Shown here piece by piece: positions 32,425 through 38,101 of a stretch of 64,000 nucleotides of DNA. This DNA is from Mucilaginibacter auburnensis (lineage in GTDB: Bacteria > Bacteroidota > Bacteroidia > Sphingobacteriales > Sphingobacteriaceae). The notes below the pieces were generated by a model that searched no databases, was not told the DNA's origin, and was given only the letters and a program-made list of their open reading frames with translations. The DNA lies in the NCBI RefSeq assembly GCF_002797815.1, contig NZ_PGFJ01000001.1, forward strand, positions 2,108,001 through 2,172,000. The letters are read 5' to 3'. The translations under genes and the position numbers were made by a program. Every line of letters begins with the position of its first letter. Position 1 is the stretch's first letter.

Positions 32425-32452
32425 CAAATATAACTGCAATTTCGCTATCAAA
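32425..32452 (-). promoter_or_regulatory. Bacteroidota-type promoter for the M20 dipeptidase
   Basis: Read on the minus strand, TTTG (32452-32449) and TATATTTG (32432-32425) are separated by 16 bases. The -7 element is only 11 bases before the ATG at 32414, so the mRNA leader would be very short. Confidence 0.5.
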
Positions 32453-32555
32453 CTACGTTGTGTAAGGTTATTGTAAATGCTTTGCTAAGTTCATTATAAA
32501 ACCGTGTTGCTTTTATATATTTGTCTAATAACCTGTAATTAACACCGATTGATAA

Positions 32556-33512
32556 ATGGATTATCGAAAGATAATTTACTGCTGTATTACACTATGCTTT
32601 TTTAGTATAACGGTTTACGCGCAATTACCGAGTTGTAGCGCTGCAGCACGTTTTTACTCAAAAGATAGCATCAATGTAACCACTTTTGGTGCGAGCACTG
32701 TTGAAGGTGTAAAAGGACTGTCTTTCCAGGGTTTCTTAAAAGATAATATACAATCTTGCTATACAGGTATAATAGTTACCGTTACGACAAATGGGGTAGG
32801 AGGTGAAACCTCAACACAGGGTTTGAAGCGCTACCCTGCTGCCATTGCGGGCAGAACCGGGTTTGTTTTAATATTGATTGGCGCAAACGACGCGGTTGCC
32901 CTGGCGGCCCGGACGATGACCTTGAGAGAAACAGAAGCTAACATGCGGTATTATATCGAAACCGCATTAAAAAATAACCTGATCCCAATTGTAGGCTCAA
33001 TACAGTTTTTTAACGACAGGAACAGTCAGTCTTTGAGGACAGCTAATTTGTTCGTTGGGCAGATCAACGCACTTTACCGTCGTTTAGCAAGGGAGTACAA
33101 CGTTTATTTTGCTGATATTAACCGGGCTTTGGGCAGAGATTTTAGCTTATATCAAGATGTAGTTCACCCTAATGAAGCTGGTTATAAGGTAATAAGCTTT
33201 GTATGGTTTGATGTTATTAATCAGGCTATTGAAGATAAGTTGTTGTTGATTGGTCTTAACCAGAATTATCCTAATCCAGCGTCTACACGCACCCGGATTG
33301 GTTTCAGCTTATCTCAGGCTGGTAGAGTTGTTATCAACTTATATAATATACAGGGCAAGTTTATAAAAAATTTGTTTGATGCTTATCAAAACGCCGGTTA
33401 TCAGGAAACAGTAGCGGTTTTAAATGGATTAGATCCCGGTATTTATGTTTACAGTATGCAGGTAGGTGGGCTTGTATTAAGTAAAAAAATGATTATTGTA
33501 CCGGGGTATTAA
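32556..33512 (+). CDS. Secreted SGNH/GDSL hydrolase with type IX sorting domain
   Basis: A 318-residue secreted esterase-like enzyme. A signal peptide is at residues 1-22 (ending VYAQ). Block I reads TFGASTVEG, with Ala replacing Asp of GDS but the nucleophile serine present. GVGGETS is block II, LIGANDAV block III (GxND) and DVVHPNEAGY block V with the catalytic Asp and His. Residues about 235-318 form a C-terminal type IX secretion sorting domain (NQNYPNPASTRTRIGFSL, ending GGLVLSKKMIIV). It is therefore probably secreted across the outer membrane and attached to or released from the surface. Likely acts on acyl or acetyl esters of polysaccharides; substrate unknown. TATATTTG lies at 32516-32523. 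Confidence 0.88.
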   Translation: MDYRKIIYCCITLCFFSITVYAQLPSCSAAARFYSKDSINVTTFGASTVEGVKGLSFQGFLKDNIQSCYTGIIVTVTTNGVGGETSTQGLKRYPAAIAGRTGFVLILIGANDAVALAARTMTLRETEANMRYYIETALKNNLIPIVGSIQFFNDRNSQSLRTANLFVGQINALYRRLAREYNVYFADINRALGRDFSLYQDVVHPNEAGYKVISFVWFDVINQAIEDKLLLIGLNQNYPNPASTRTRIGFSLSQAGRVVINLYNIQGKFIKNLFDAYQNAGYQETVAVLNGLDPGIYVYSMQVGGLVLSKKMIIVPGY

Positions 33513-33674
33513 TTAATCTGCGGTACCTAAAAGCGTATTTGTAGCAATAGCTTCCGCTTTCTCCTCAATGGTCGCTTTTTTCAATGCAACCTCTTTTTCA
33601 TTACCCCTTGTAACAGACCATGCAGTTAATCCGGTTGAAAAGACTAATGTGGCTGCAATTAAAATCTTTTTCAT
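33513..33674 (-). CDS. 53-residue secreted peptide ending LGTAD, no repeats
   Basis: A small gene that begins MKKILIAATLVFSTGLTAW, a signal-peptide-like hydrophobic start, continues with a charged helical middle (KKATIEEKAEAIA) and ends NTLLGTAD. The C-terminus matches the core of the DKNNLGTAD repeats in the four neighbouring genes on the same strand, 22 bases upstream. It is the last gene of the run and its stop abuts the stop of the convergent SGNH gene with no gap. I know of no family. Membership in the cluster rests on the shared C-terminus, small size, export signal and position. Confidence 0.7.
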   Translation of the reverse strand: MKKILIAATLVFSTGLTAWSVTRGNEKEVALKKATIEEKAEAIATNTLLGTAD

Positions 33675-33696
33675 CTGCAAAAAAAAGTGGTTTAAA

Positions 33697-33972
33697 TTAG
33701 TCTGCAGTACCTAAGTTATTTTTATCGATAGATCTGTCAGCAGTACCCAGGTTGTTTTTATCATTTCTATCAGCAGTGCCTAAATTATTTTTGTCTCCTC
33801 TGTCAGCAGTACCCAAATTATTTTTATCATTTCTATCGGCAGTACCTAAGTTGTTTTTATCTAAAGTTCTGTCAGCAGTACCCAAGTTGTTTTTATCGCT
33901 GGTGTTGGCTGCAAAAGTTGAAGATATACCTGTAGTTAATAAAAGTGCTGCTATGATGATGGTCTTTTTCAT
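33697..33972 (-). CDS. Secreted repeat peptide, six DKNNLGTAD units (copy A)
   Basis: A 91-residue protein: a signal peptide (MKKTIIIAALLLTTGISS, cleavage likely after TFA) followed by nothing but six invariant DKNNLGTAD units joined by R plus one or two residues (RTL, RN, RG, RN, RSI). It ends exactly at the sixth D, so the C-terminus is LGTAD. The codons vary between units (Leu as CTG, TTA or TTG; Asn as AAC or AAT; Ala as GCT, GCA or GCC) while the residues do not, so the peptide sequence itself appears to be under selection. Function unknown; see findings for the pheromone-like, RiPP-like and calcium-binding alternatives. Confidence 0.82.
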   Translation of the reverse strand: MKKTIIIAALLLTTGISSTFAANTSDKNNLGTADRTLDKNNLGTADRNDKNNLGTADRGDKNNLGTADRNDKNNLGTADRSIDKNNLGTAD

Positions 33973-34015
33973 GATTGTTGGTATTGAATATTATATAGAT
34001 TGGTTAAGGTTTAAA

Positions 34016-34294
34016 TTAAAATCTGTCGGCTGTTCCTAAATTGTTTTTGTCGCCCCTGTCAGCGGTACCTAAATTATTTTTGTCGTTTCTATCAGCAGTA
34101 CCCAGGTTGTTTTTGTCGCCTCTGTCAGCAGTGCCTAAGTTGTTTTTGTCATTTCTATCGGCGGTACCCAAATTGTTTTTATCTAAAGTTCTGTCAGCAG
34201 TACCCAAGTTGTTTTTATCGCCGGTGTTGGCTGCAAAAGTTGAAGAGATACCTGTAGTTAATAAAAGTGCTGCTATGATGATGGTCTTTTTCAT
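34016..34294 (-). CDS. Secreted repeat peptide, six DKNNLGTAD units (copy B)
   Basis: A 92-residue paralogue of copy A with an identical signal peptide and six DKNNLGTAD units, joined by RTL, RN, RG, RN and RG. It ends GTADRF, two residues beyond the terminal D. The 43-base gap to copy A and its own upstream gap are nearly identical in sequence to the other gaps, so the whole gene plus spacer was duplicated as a unit of about 321 bases. The mature product is rich in Asp, Lys, Arg and Asn, with no Cys and no aromatic residue except the last Phe, which argues for an unstructured or metal-bound chain. Confidence 0.82.
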   Translation of the reverse strand: MKKTIIIAALLLTTGISSTFAANTGDKNNLGTADRTLDKNNLGTADRNDKNNLGTADRGDKNNLGTADRNDKNNLGTADRGDKNNLGTADRF

Positions 34295-34336
34295 GATTAG
34301 TGGTATTGAATATTATATAGATTGGTAAGGTTTAAA

Positions 34337-34615
34337 TTAAAATCTGTCGGCTGTTCCTAAATTGTTTTTGTCGCCCCTGTCAGCTGTTCCTAAATTGTTT
34401 TTGTCATTTCTATCAGCAGTGCCTAAATTATTTTTGTCTCCTCTGTCAGCAGTACCCAAATTATTTTTATCATTTCTATCGGCAGTACCTAAGTTGTTTT
34501 TATCTAAAGTTCTGTCAGCAGTACCCAAGTTGTTTTTATCGCTGGTGTTGGCTGCAAAAGTTGAAGATATACCTGTAGTTAATAAAAGTGCTGCTATGAT
34601 GATGGTCTTTTTCAT
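34337..34615 (-). CDS. Secreted repeat peptide, six DKNNLGTAD units (copy C)
   Basis: A 92-residue protein that differs from copy B by only one residue (Ser instead of Gly before the first unit), although the DNA differs at several third codon positions. It has the same signal peptide, the same order of linkers and the same RF end. It may be the parent of copies A and B by tandem duplication or gene conversion. Spacing between starts is 321-322 bases for A-B and B-C. Confidence 0.82.
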   Translation of the reverse strand: MKKTIIIAALLLTTGISSTFAANTSDKNNLGTADRTLDKNNLGTADRNDKNNLGTADRGDKNNLGTADRNDKNNLGTADRGDKNNLGTADRF

Positions 34616-34657
34616 GATTGTTAGTATTGAATATTATATAGATTGGTTAAGGTTAAA

Positions 34658-34933
34658 TTAAAATCTGTCTGCTGTCCCTAAATTGTTTTTGTCGCCCCTG
34701 TCAGCTGTTCCTAAGTTGTTTTTGTCGCCCCTGTCAGCTGTCCCTAAATTGTTTTTATCGCCCCTGTCAGCAGTGCCTAAGTTGTTTTTATCACCTCTGT
34801 CAGCCGTACCTAAATTGTTTTTATCCGAAGATCTGTCAGCAGTGCCAAGATTGTTTTTATCACCTGCTGCGTTAGCTATTGATGGTGATATAACAGTTAA
34901 TATGATGGCGGCTGCTGCAATGAATTTTTTCAT
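34658..34933 (-). CDS. Secreted repeat peptide, six DKNNLGTAD units (copy D)
   Basis: A 91-residue member with a different signal peptide (MKKFIAAAAIILTVISPS, cleavage likely after NAA) but the same mature design: six DKNNLGTAD units with linkers RSS, RG, RG, RG, RG and the final RF. The changed leader together with a fully conserved repeat indicates that the leader evolves freely while the repeat is held constant. The uniform RG linkers make the last five units a strict 11-residue period. It is the most upstream of the four repeat genes. Confidence 0.82.
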   Translation of the reverse strand: MKKFIAAAAIILTVISPSIANAAGDKNNLGTADRSSDKNNLGTADRGDKNNLGTADRGDKNNLGTADRGDKNNLGTADRGDKNNLGTADRF

Positions 34934-34999
34934 GACGTTGTTATGAGTATTTATTTATAATTTTTTTTATTTCTATGATATATGGTTGTAAAATGAATC

Positions 35000-35152
35000 T
35001 TAATCTGCCGTTGCAAGGAAGCTTTGATCGTTGATAGCAACATTTGCCGACTTATTTAAAGCAGGCGCGCACTCTTTGCAATCAGAAGTGGTGAGGATAG
35101 ATAATGTTCCTACAGTGAAGGCTACTATTGCTGTTATGACGATTTTCTTCAT
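35000..35152 (-). CDS. 50-residue secreted peptide ending LATAD
   Basis: A small gene with start MKKIVITAIVAFTVGTLSIL (export signal) followed by TTSDCKECAPALNKS, which has a CKEC cysteine pair, and ending QSFLATAD. The terminus L-A-T-A-D matches L-G-T-A-D of the repeat proteins with Gly to Ala. It lies upstream of the repeat genes in the same orientation, with a 66-base gap. The cysteines could form a disulfide or accept lipid; a classic lipobox is not evident. Family unknown. Confidence 0.68.
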   Translation of the reverse strand: MKKIVITAIVAFTVGTLSILTTSDCKECAPALNKSANVAINDQSFLATAD

Positions 35153-35201
35153 TTTATTTGAATTTTAAATTTTTGAATTGGGCTTACTTGCTAAATCACA
35201 C

Positions 35202-35348
35202 TTAGTCAGCAGTTGCAAGGAAAGCTTTAGGCGAAAAAGATGCTGTAGAAAAATCAGCAGAATCAGTTGCCGGAACAGTAGTTTTAGAGCGAGAAGCAAC
35301 GGTAGCTGACAAAACTATAGCAACAGTTAAAATGATTAGCTTTTTCAT
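35202..35348 (-). CDS. 48-residue secreted peptide ending FLATAD
   Basis: The first gene of the run. It has MKKLIILTVAIVLSATVAS as export signal, a Ser/Thr-rich middle (TTVPATDSADFSTASF) and the C-terminus SPKAFLATAD. It shares FLATAD with the next gene, and TAD with all seven members, while their leaders and middles differ. This makes the C-terminal pentapeptide the defining character of the cluster. It has no Cys and no repeats. A promoter at 35584-35613 would start its mRNA about 230 bases upstream. Confidence 0.68.
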   Translation of the reverse strand: MKKLIILTVAIVLSATVASRSKTTVPATDSADFSTASFSPKAFLATAD

Positions 35349-35724
35349 AATAGTTATATATTTAAATTATTGAAATATTATTTTTTATATTAATTTTATG
35401 TATTAATTATTAGTTAATTATATCGTCACACTTATTTGTCAATTCATTTTGAATTGATTGAATTTACGCAGTAAAAAAAATCAGTTTTTTATTTTTAATC
35501 TTTGTTTAAACCTGTCTTTTTAAGTGTTAATATTATTATTTTATATATTCATACTTATTTGATATTCAAATAGTTAACAGCTGCAAATATAGATAGGTTT
35601 TATTAATTGCAAAGAAAAATTAAAAAAAAATGTTTTCTTTTAAACATTGCAAAATTTTATATAAACAGCTCAATATTTAGGTAATATTTATAACTTTCAC
35701 CATAATTAACCGTAAAAGCTTTTA
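35349..35724. other. 376-bp very AT-rich divergent region
   Basis: It separates the minus-strand peptide genes from the plus-strand TPR protein. It contains a strong minus-strand promoter at 35584-35613, leaving a leader of about 230 bases ahead of the first peptide gene. TTCATTTTGAATTGATTGAA near 35452 holds short inverted repeats. No coding sequence was found. Confidence 0.6.
35584..35613 (-). promoter_or_regulatory. Bacteroidota-type promoter for the LGTAD peptide cluster
   Basis: Read on the minus strand: TTTG (35613-35610), 18 bases, TATATTTG (35591-35584). This is the full consensus. Transcription would start near 35578 and run toward the peptide genes. Confidence 0.65.
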
Positions 35725-37161
35725 ATGAAGAAAACTTTCGCTTTCCTTATTTTTATAATATTTACTACCACAGTATACGGTTATAATATTACAGAGGTTA
35801 CGGAGAATGATACTACAGAAGTTGTTACGTTAAATAAGAACGGGTATGCTAACCGTTTTACCAATCCGCGCGAGACGGTCAAAGATGCTGAAAAGGCCTT
35901 GGAGTTAGCATTAAAATTAGACTACAAAAGTGGCATAGCTGAGTCATACCGGGTAAGAGGAATAGGGGAGTACTATTTGAATAAGCCAGATAGTGCTTAC
36001 AACTCTTATGCTAAAGCGATAGAAATGTTTAAAAAGCTAAATGATGAACGCGGTGTTGCTAAAGTAAACAACAATATTGGCAACCTGTATCAAATGGTTG
36101 ACTATGACAAGGCACTTGACTATTTTAAAAAAGCAGAAGTTGTAGCCGAAAAATATGCCGATAAACGGTTGATCGCATCACTTCAGCTGAACATAGGCAA
36201 TGTTTACAACCGAAAACGGTCTTTCACCAATGCTTTAGCGTCATACAACAGAAGTTACGCATTATTTATACAGCTTAAAGACTCTGTTAATCAAATTCAG
36301 TGTCTCGAAAATTTAGGTGATATCTATTATAAGCTTAGAGACTATAAAAAAGCAGAACAACTATTGCTCGATGCGAATAAACGCGCCAAGGCAATGGATA
36401 TGAATGCATCTATAGCGGCAATAAACATGACTCTTACAGATATATACATTGCACAGAGCCGGTTTGCTGATGCTGAGAAATATATTGAAGAGGGTATAGC
36501 CTATTCTGAATCTATTAATAACGATAAGAATAACAAGAATATTTATGAATATAAACATTCTATATATGAGTTAGCCCGGAAAAGGAAGAATTATGAAAAA
36601 GCATTAGCCGCATTGGAAGAGATTTATCAACTGGATAGTACAAATCATAAAGCTGCCATTGCAAATCGTTTAAGTTTGTTGCAAAATGAGCAAGAACAGG
36701 AGATGCAAAAAAAAGAAACGGAGTTGAATGCAGACAAGTCACGTATCAAATTTTGGTCAGTTACTTTGGTAGCAGCCCTTTTATTGGTAGTTGTAGGTTT
36801 GCTTATAACAAATGTGAGAAGAAAGGCTGTAACCAATCTTAAACTACAGGTACTTAATGAAGAAGTTTCCAGACAAAAAGATAATCTTGATAGGATAAAT
36901 CATCATTTAGAAGAAATAATTGATGAACGGACTAAAGATCTACAAGCTAAAAACAAAAAGTTATCGGATTATTCATCCTATCTCTCACACCAAATTAGAG
37001 GGCCAATTGCAACACTCAAAGGATTAATTAACCTGGAGAACGAAGGTTTGGTTGATGAGCACGAATGTATAGACCTAATGGGGAAGTGTATTTCTGAAAT
37101 TGACGAAAAAATCATTGAAATGAGCGATATGCTTCAAGATCCAACACAGAATCAAGCTTAA
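35725..37161 (+). CDS. TPR membrane protein with HisKA-like phosphoacceptor helix but no ATPase domain
   Basis: A 478-residue protein. It has a signal peptide (about 1-20, ending TVYGYN), a periplasmic region of TPR repeats at about 45-310 (for example YYLNKPDSAYNSYAKAIEMF and ARKRKNYEKALAALEEIYQL), one membrane segment at about 342-363 (VTLVAALLLVVVGLLI), a coiled coil, and then LSHQIRGPIATLKGL with a histidine at residue 422 in the position of a kinase phosphoacceptor. The chain ends 56 residues later: the HATPase_c domain is absent. The layout otherwise copies TPR histidine kinases such as the one at 45840-47963. It could be phosphorylated in trans or be a non-kinase scaffold. It is divergent from the LGTAD peptide cluster and could sense it; that is speculation. 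Confidence 0.8.
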   Translation: MKKTFAFLIFIIFTTTVYGYNITEVTENDTTEVVTLNKNGYANRFTNPRETVKDAEKALELALKLDYKSGIAESYRVRGIGEYYLNKPDSAYNSYAKAIEMFKKLNDERGVAKVNNNIGNLYQMVDYDKALDYFKKAEVVAEKYADKRLIASLQLNIGNVYNRKRSFTNALASYNRSYALFIQLKDSVNQIQCLENLGDIYYKLRDYKKAEQLLLDANKRAKAMDMNASIAAINMTLTDIYIAQSRFADAEKYIEEGIAYSESINNDKNNKNIYEYKHSIYELARKRKNYEKALAALEEIYQLDSTNHKAAIANRLSLLQNEQEQEMQKKETELNADKSRIKFWSVTLVAALLLVVVGLLITNVRRKAVTNLKLQVLNEEVSRQKDNLDRINHHLEEIIDERTKDLQAKNKKLSDYSSYLSHQIRGPIATLKGLINLENEGLVDEHECIDLMGKCISEIDEKIIEMSDMLQDPTQNQA

Positions 37162-37451
37162 ACACCTGGCAAGGTTAAATGAATCTTAGCACTATTCACC
37201 CATCCCGCATAGGCACAATACCACGATATCATATGTAAAATAAGGTCCTGCCTGTGCTTACGGTAGCCTTTCGTTTCAAAAGCTATTTTCTCAGTTTCAG
37301 TTGTTACAAAAAACCTCACTTCGCCTTTGCTGGGCGTGAATACAGATTGCAAAAGATTGATTGCTCTTACCTTAAGTTTGGTTTCCGAATCATGAATTGT
37401 GTCAGAAATTATGTCGCCTTCAGGATGACTCGATATTAAGTAATTAGCCAT
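37158..37451 (-). CDS. 97-residue protein of unknown function
   Basis: A small soluble protein without signal peptide, beginning MANYLISSHPEGDIISDTIH. It is a mix of predicted beta strands (VRFFVTTETEKIAFETKGY) and a helix (LILHMISWYCAYAGWVN). Its stop codon overlaps the stop of the convergent TPR protein by four bases (TTAA shared). I do not recognise a family. The length, absence of a better frame and compact position support it as real. Confidence 0.55.
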   Translation of the reverse strand: MANYLISSHPEGDIISDTIHDSETKLKVRAINLLQSVFTPSKGEVRFFVTTETEKIAFETKGYRKHRQDLILHMISWYCAYAGWVNSAKIHLTLPGV

Positions 37452-37576
37452 TTTATCTGCTTTTCAGGTACTGTTAAAAATTCGTAATAACAGAACCAAA
37501 ACCAGGCCAAACAATTTAATTTTGTGCGCATGCTTTTCAAATTGCGTATTATACGCAATTTATACACGTGAAATTA

Positions 37577-37945
37577 TCAGGAATTTATTTTACTGTTGCG
37601 TAGTTCCTCATAAAGTAAAATTACTTTACGCTGCAAGTTTACAATTTCAGCTTCTCTGTCAAGTAACTTCTTTTGAACTATGCTTAAGTTAGAAGGCTGT
37701 TGCTCAATTGGCTCTTCGGCATCCATGGATAAAATTTGTACAACATCAACTTCGTAAATATTGGCGATCTGTTCTAAGCGGGATAAGTTGATATCAGTTA
37801 CCCCCGTTTCAATTTTTGAGAATGCCGGAATGGAGATGCCTAATTTATTGGCAACGTCTTCCTGACTCCATCCATGTTGATGACGATATGCACGGATATT
37901 TTTACCAATAGTTTTGTTAGTTTTCTTCTTTAAATTTTCGCTCAT
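37577..37945 (-). CDS. XRE-family transcriptional regulator
   Basis: A 122-residue DNA-binding protein. An HTH_3 domain spans about residues 12-68 (IRAYRHQHGWSQEDVANKLG for helices 1-2, then ISIPAFSKIETGVTDINLS for the recognition helix). Residues about 90-118 form a coiled coil (LLDREAEIVNLQRKVILLYE) for dimerisation. Upstream of its start, at 37954-37988, is an inverted repeat AGTTTAAA...TTTAAACT that could be its own operator. Targets are unknown; the closest divergent candidates are the 97-residue gene and the TPR protein region. Confidence 0.88.
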   Translation of the reverse strand: MSENLKKKTNKTIGKNIRAYRHQHGWSQEDVANKLGISIPAFSKIETGVTDINLSRLEQIANIYEVDVVQILSMDAEEPIEQQPSNLSIVQKKLLDREAEIVNLQRKVILLYEELRNSKINS

Positions 37946-37953
37946 GGTTTAAT

Positions 37954-37988
37954 AGTTTAAATTGTGAGTTGTCGGGTTGTTTTAAACT
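37954..37988. promoter_or_regulatory. Inverted repeat upstream of the XRE gene
   Basis: AGTTTAAA (37954-37961) and TTTAAACT (37981-37988) are exact inverted repeats with a 19-base centre; flanking GGTTTA and AAACC extend the symmetry imperfectly. The first arm is 8 bases upstream of the regulator start, which suggests autoregulation. Confidence 0.4.
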
Positions 37989-38101
37989 AAACCAAAAGGT
38001 ATGCCATGTTAATTATTAGGTATTTTTAACCTAAAAAGCAACTAATTTTGCCACCACACTTTATAAGTGTGGAATATTTTCTACGAAACTTGGGGATGTG
38101 C

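Larger units (their letters stand above)
33697..34936 (-). repeat. Tandem gene array with nested 33/36-bp coding repeats
   Basis: Two levels of repetition: four gene units with a period of 318-322 bases, and inside each, six units of 33 or 36 bases encoding DKNNLGTADR plus linker. The gaps of 42-43 bases between genes are conserved and contain a TATTGAATATTATATAGATT stretch. Confidence 0.9.

Noticed and set aside
33700..34930. Possible CRISPR array (regular 33-36 bp repeats)
   Set aside because: There are no unique spacers; repeats are directly adjacent, differ at third codon positions, and are in frame with encoded signal peptides.
33752..34946. Plus-strand ORFs of 87-99 residues with FLSPLSAVPKL repeats
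   Set aside because: They are the complement of the DKNNLGTAD genes. They have no signal peptide, and codon wobble fits the minus-strand reading.
38050..38075. CCACACTT/AAGTGTGG hairpin as terminator of the uvrD-like gene
   Set aside because: The stem is perfect but no T-run follows on the minus strand, so it is not called as a terminator.
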